Assembly: GCA_007118045.1 (NCBI GenBank)
Contig: SKTG01000432.1
Coordinates: 1 to 12,711 of the forward strand
DNA: 12,711 nucleotides
Reading direction: 5' to 3'
From: Nitriliruptoraceae bacterium
Lineage (GTDB): Bacteria > Actinomycetota > Nitriliruptoria > Nitriliruptorales > Nitriliruptoraceae
This document shows positions 12,701 to 12,711 of the stretch, one piece after another. The first letter of the stretch is position 1. Every line of letters starts with the position of its first letter. The position numbers and the translations under genes were made by a program. The notes beneath the pieces were generated by a model that was given only the letters and a program-made list of their open reading frames with translations, was not told where the DNA came from and did not search any database.

Positions 12701-12711
12701 ATGACCGTGAG
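12701..12711 (+). CDS. Start of a further gene, cut by the window edge
   Basis: ATG 12701 begins Met-Thr-Val and follows AGGAG (12691-12695) with 5 bp between, a good ribosome binding site. Only three full codons are visible, so the product cannot be named. A MurNAc-6-phosphate etherase (murQ), a MurNAc/GlcNAc kinase or a sugar transporter would fit next to nagZ and a murR-like gene, but that is inference only. Confidence 0.6.

Noticed and set aside
11656..12702. 348-codon open frame on the minus strand opposite the MurR-like gene
   Set aside because: Antisense of a clear HTH-SIS protein; composition is Gly/Arg/Val-rich and featureless.

Overview
The window reads as chromosome of a very GC-rich actinobacterium. 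Codons strongly prefer G or C in third position, starts are ATG, GTG and TTG behind clear GGAGG-type ribosome binding sites, and the genes belong to typical actinobacterial families. The exported proteins (SLH-NlpC/P60, phosphodiesterase, GH3 enzyme) are conspicuously rich in Asp and Glu, and one carries S-layer-homology domains. That would fit a deep-branching, possibly salt-tolerant lineage such as the Nitriliruptoria, but this placement is a guess from memory and not a measurement.

Layout. (1) 1-474: a possible last few codons of an upstream gene, three copies of a palindromic repeat (the third inverted), then a good sigma-70-type promoter with a perfect 16-bp palindrome just after the -10, and a leader with two stem-loops. 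(2) 475-3300: a compact paaABCD operon for the ring-epoxidising phenylacetyl-CoA monooxygenase, without the reductase gene paaE. (3) 3367-4191: an aldo/keto reductase. (4) 4483-6036: a secreted protein with three SLH domains and a C-terminal NlpC/P60 domain. (5) 6259-6696: an SRPBCC/AHSA1-like protein. (6) 6798-7185: a frameshifted, headless remnant of a TetR-family regulator. (7) 7342-7767: a PaaI-type acyl-CoA thioesterase, convergent with (8) a GntR/UTRA regulator on the minus strand (7781-8578). (9) 8579-8856: a divergent control region with DasR/NagR-like operator candidates. (10) 8857-9732: a secreted endonuclease/exonuclease/phosphatase-fold enzyme. (11) 9875-12567: a secreted two-domain GH3 NagZ-type beta-N-acetylglucosaminidase overlapping an RpiR/MurR-type regulator. 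(12) 12568-12711: several strong hairpins, then the first codons of another gene.

Two themes stand out. The left part concerns aerobic phenylacetate catabolism: epoxidase subunits with a putative PaaR-like operator, and the PaaI proofreading thioesterase stranded about 4 kb away. The right part looks like a cell-wall amino-sugar salvage locus: exported NagZ, a sugar-phosphate-sensing MurR-like regulator, and a UTRA regulator of the family that senses amino-sugar phosphates. I found no CRISPR array, insertion sequence, tRNA or rRNA, and no convincing wholly new system. The most worthwhile leads are the repeat family at the left end, the operator candidates, the TetR relic, the missing paaE, the SLH-NlpC/P60 active-site variation and the NagZ-MurR salvage locus.
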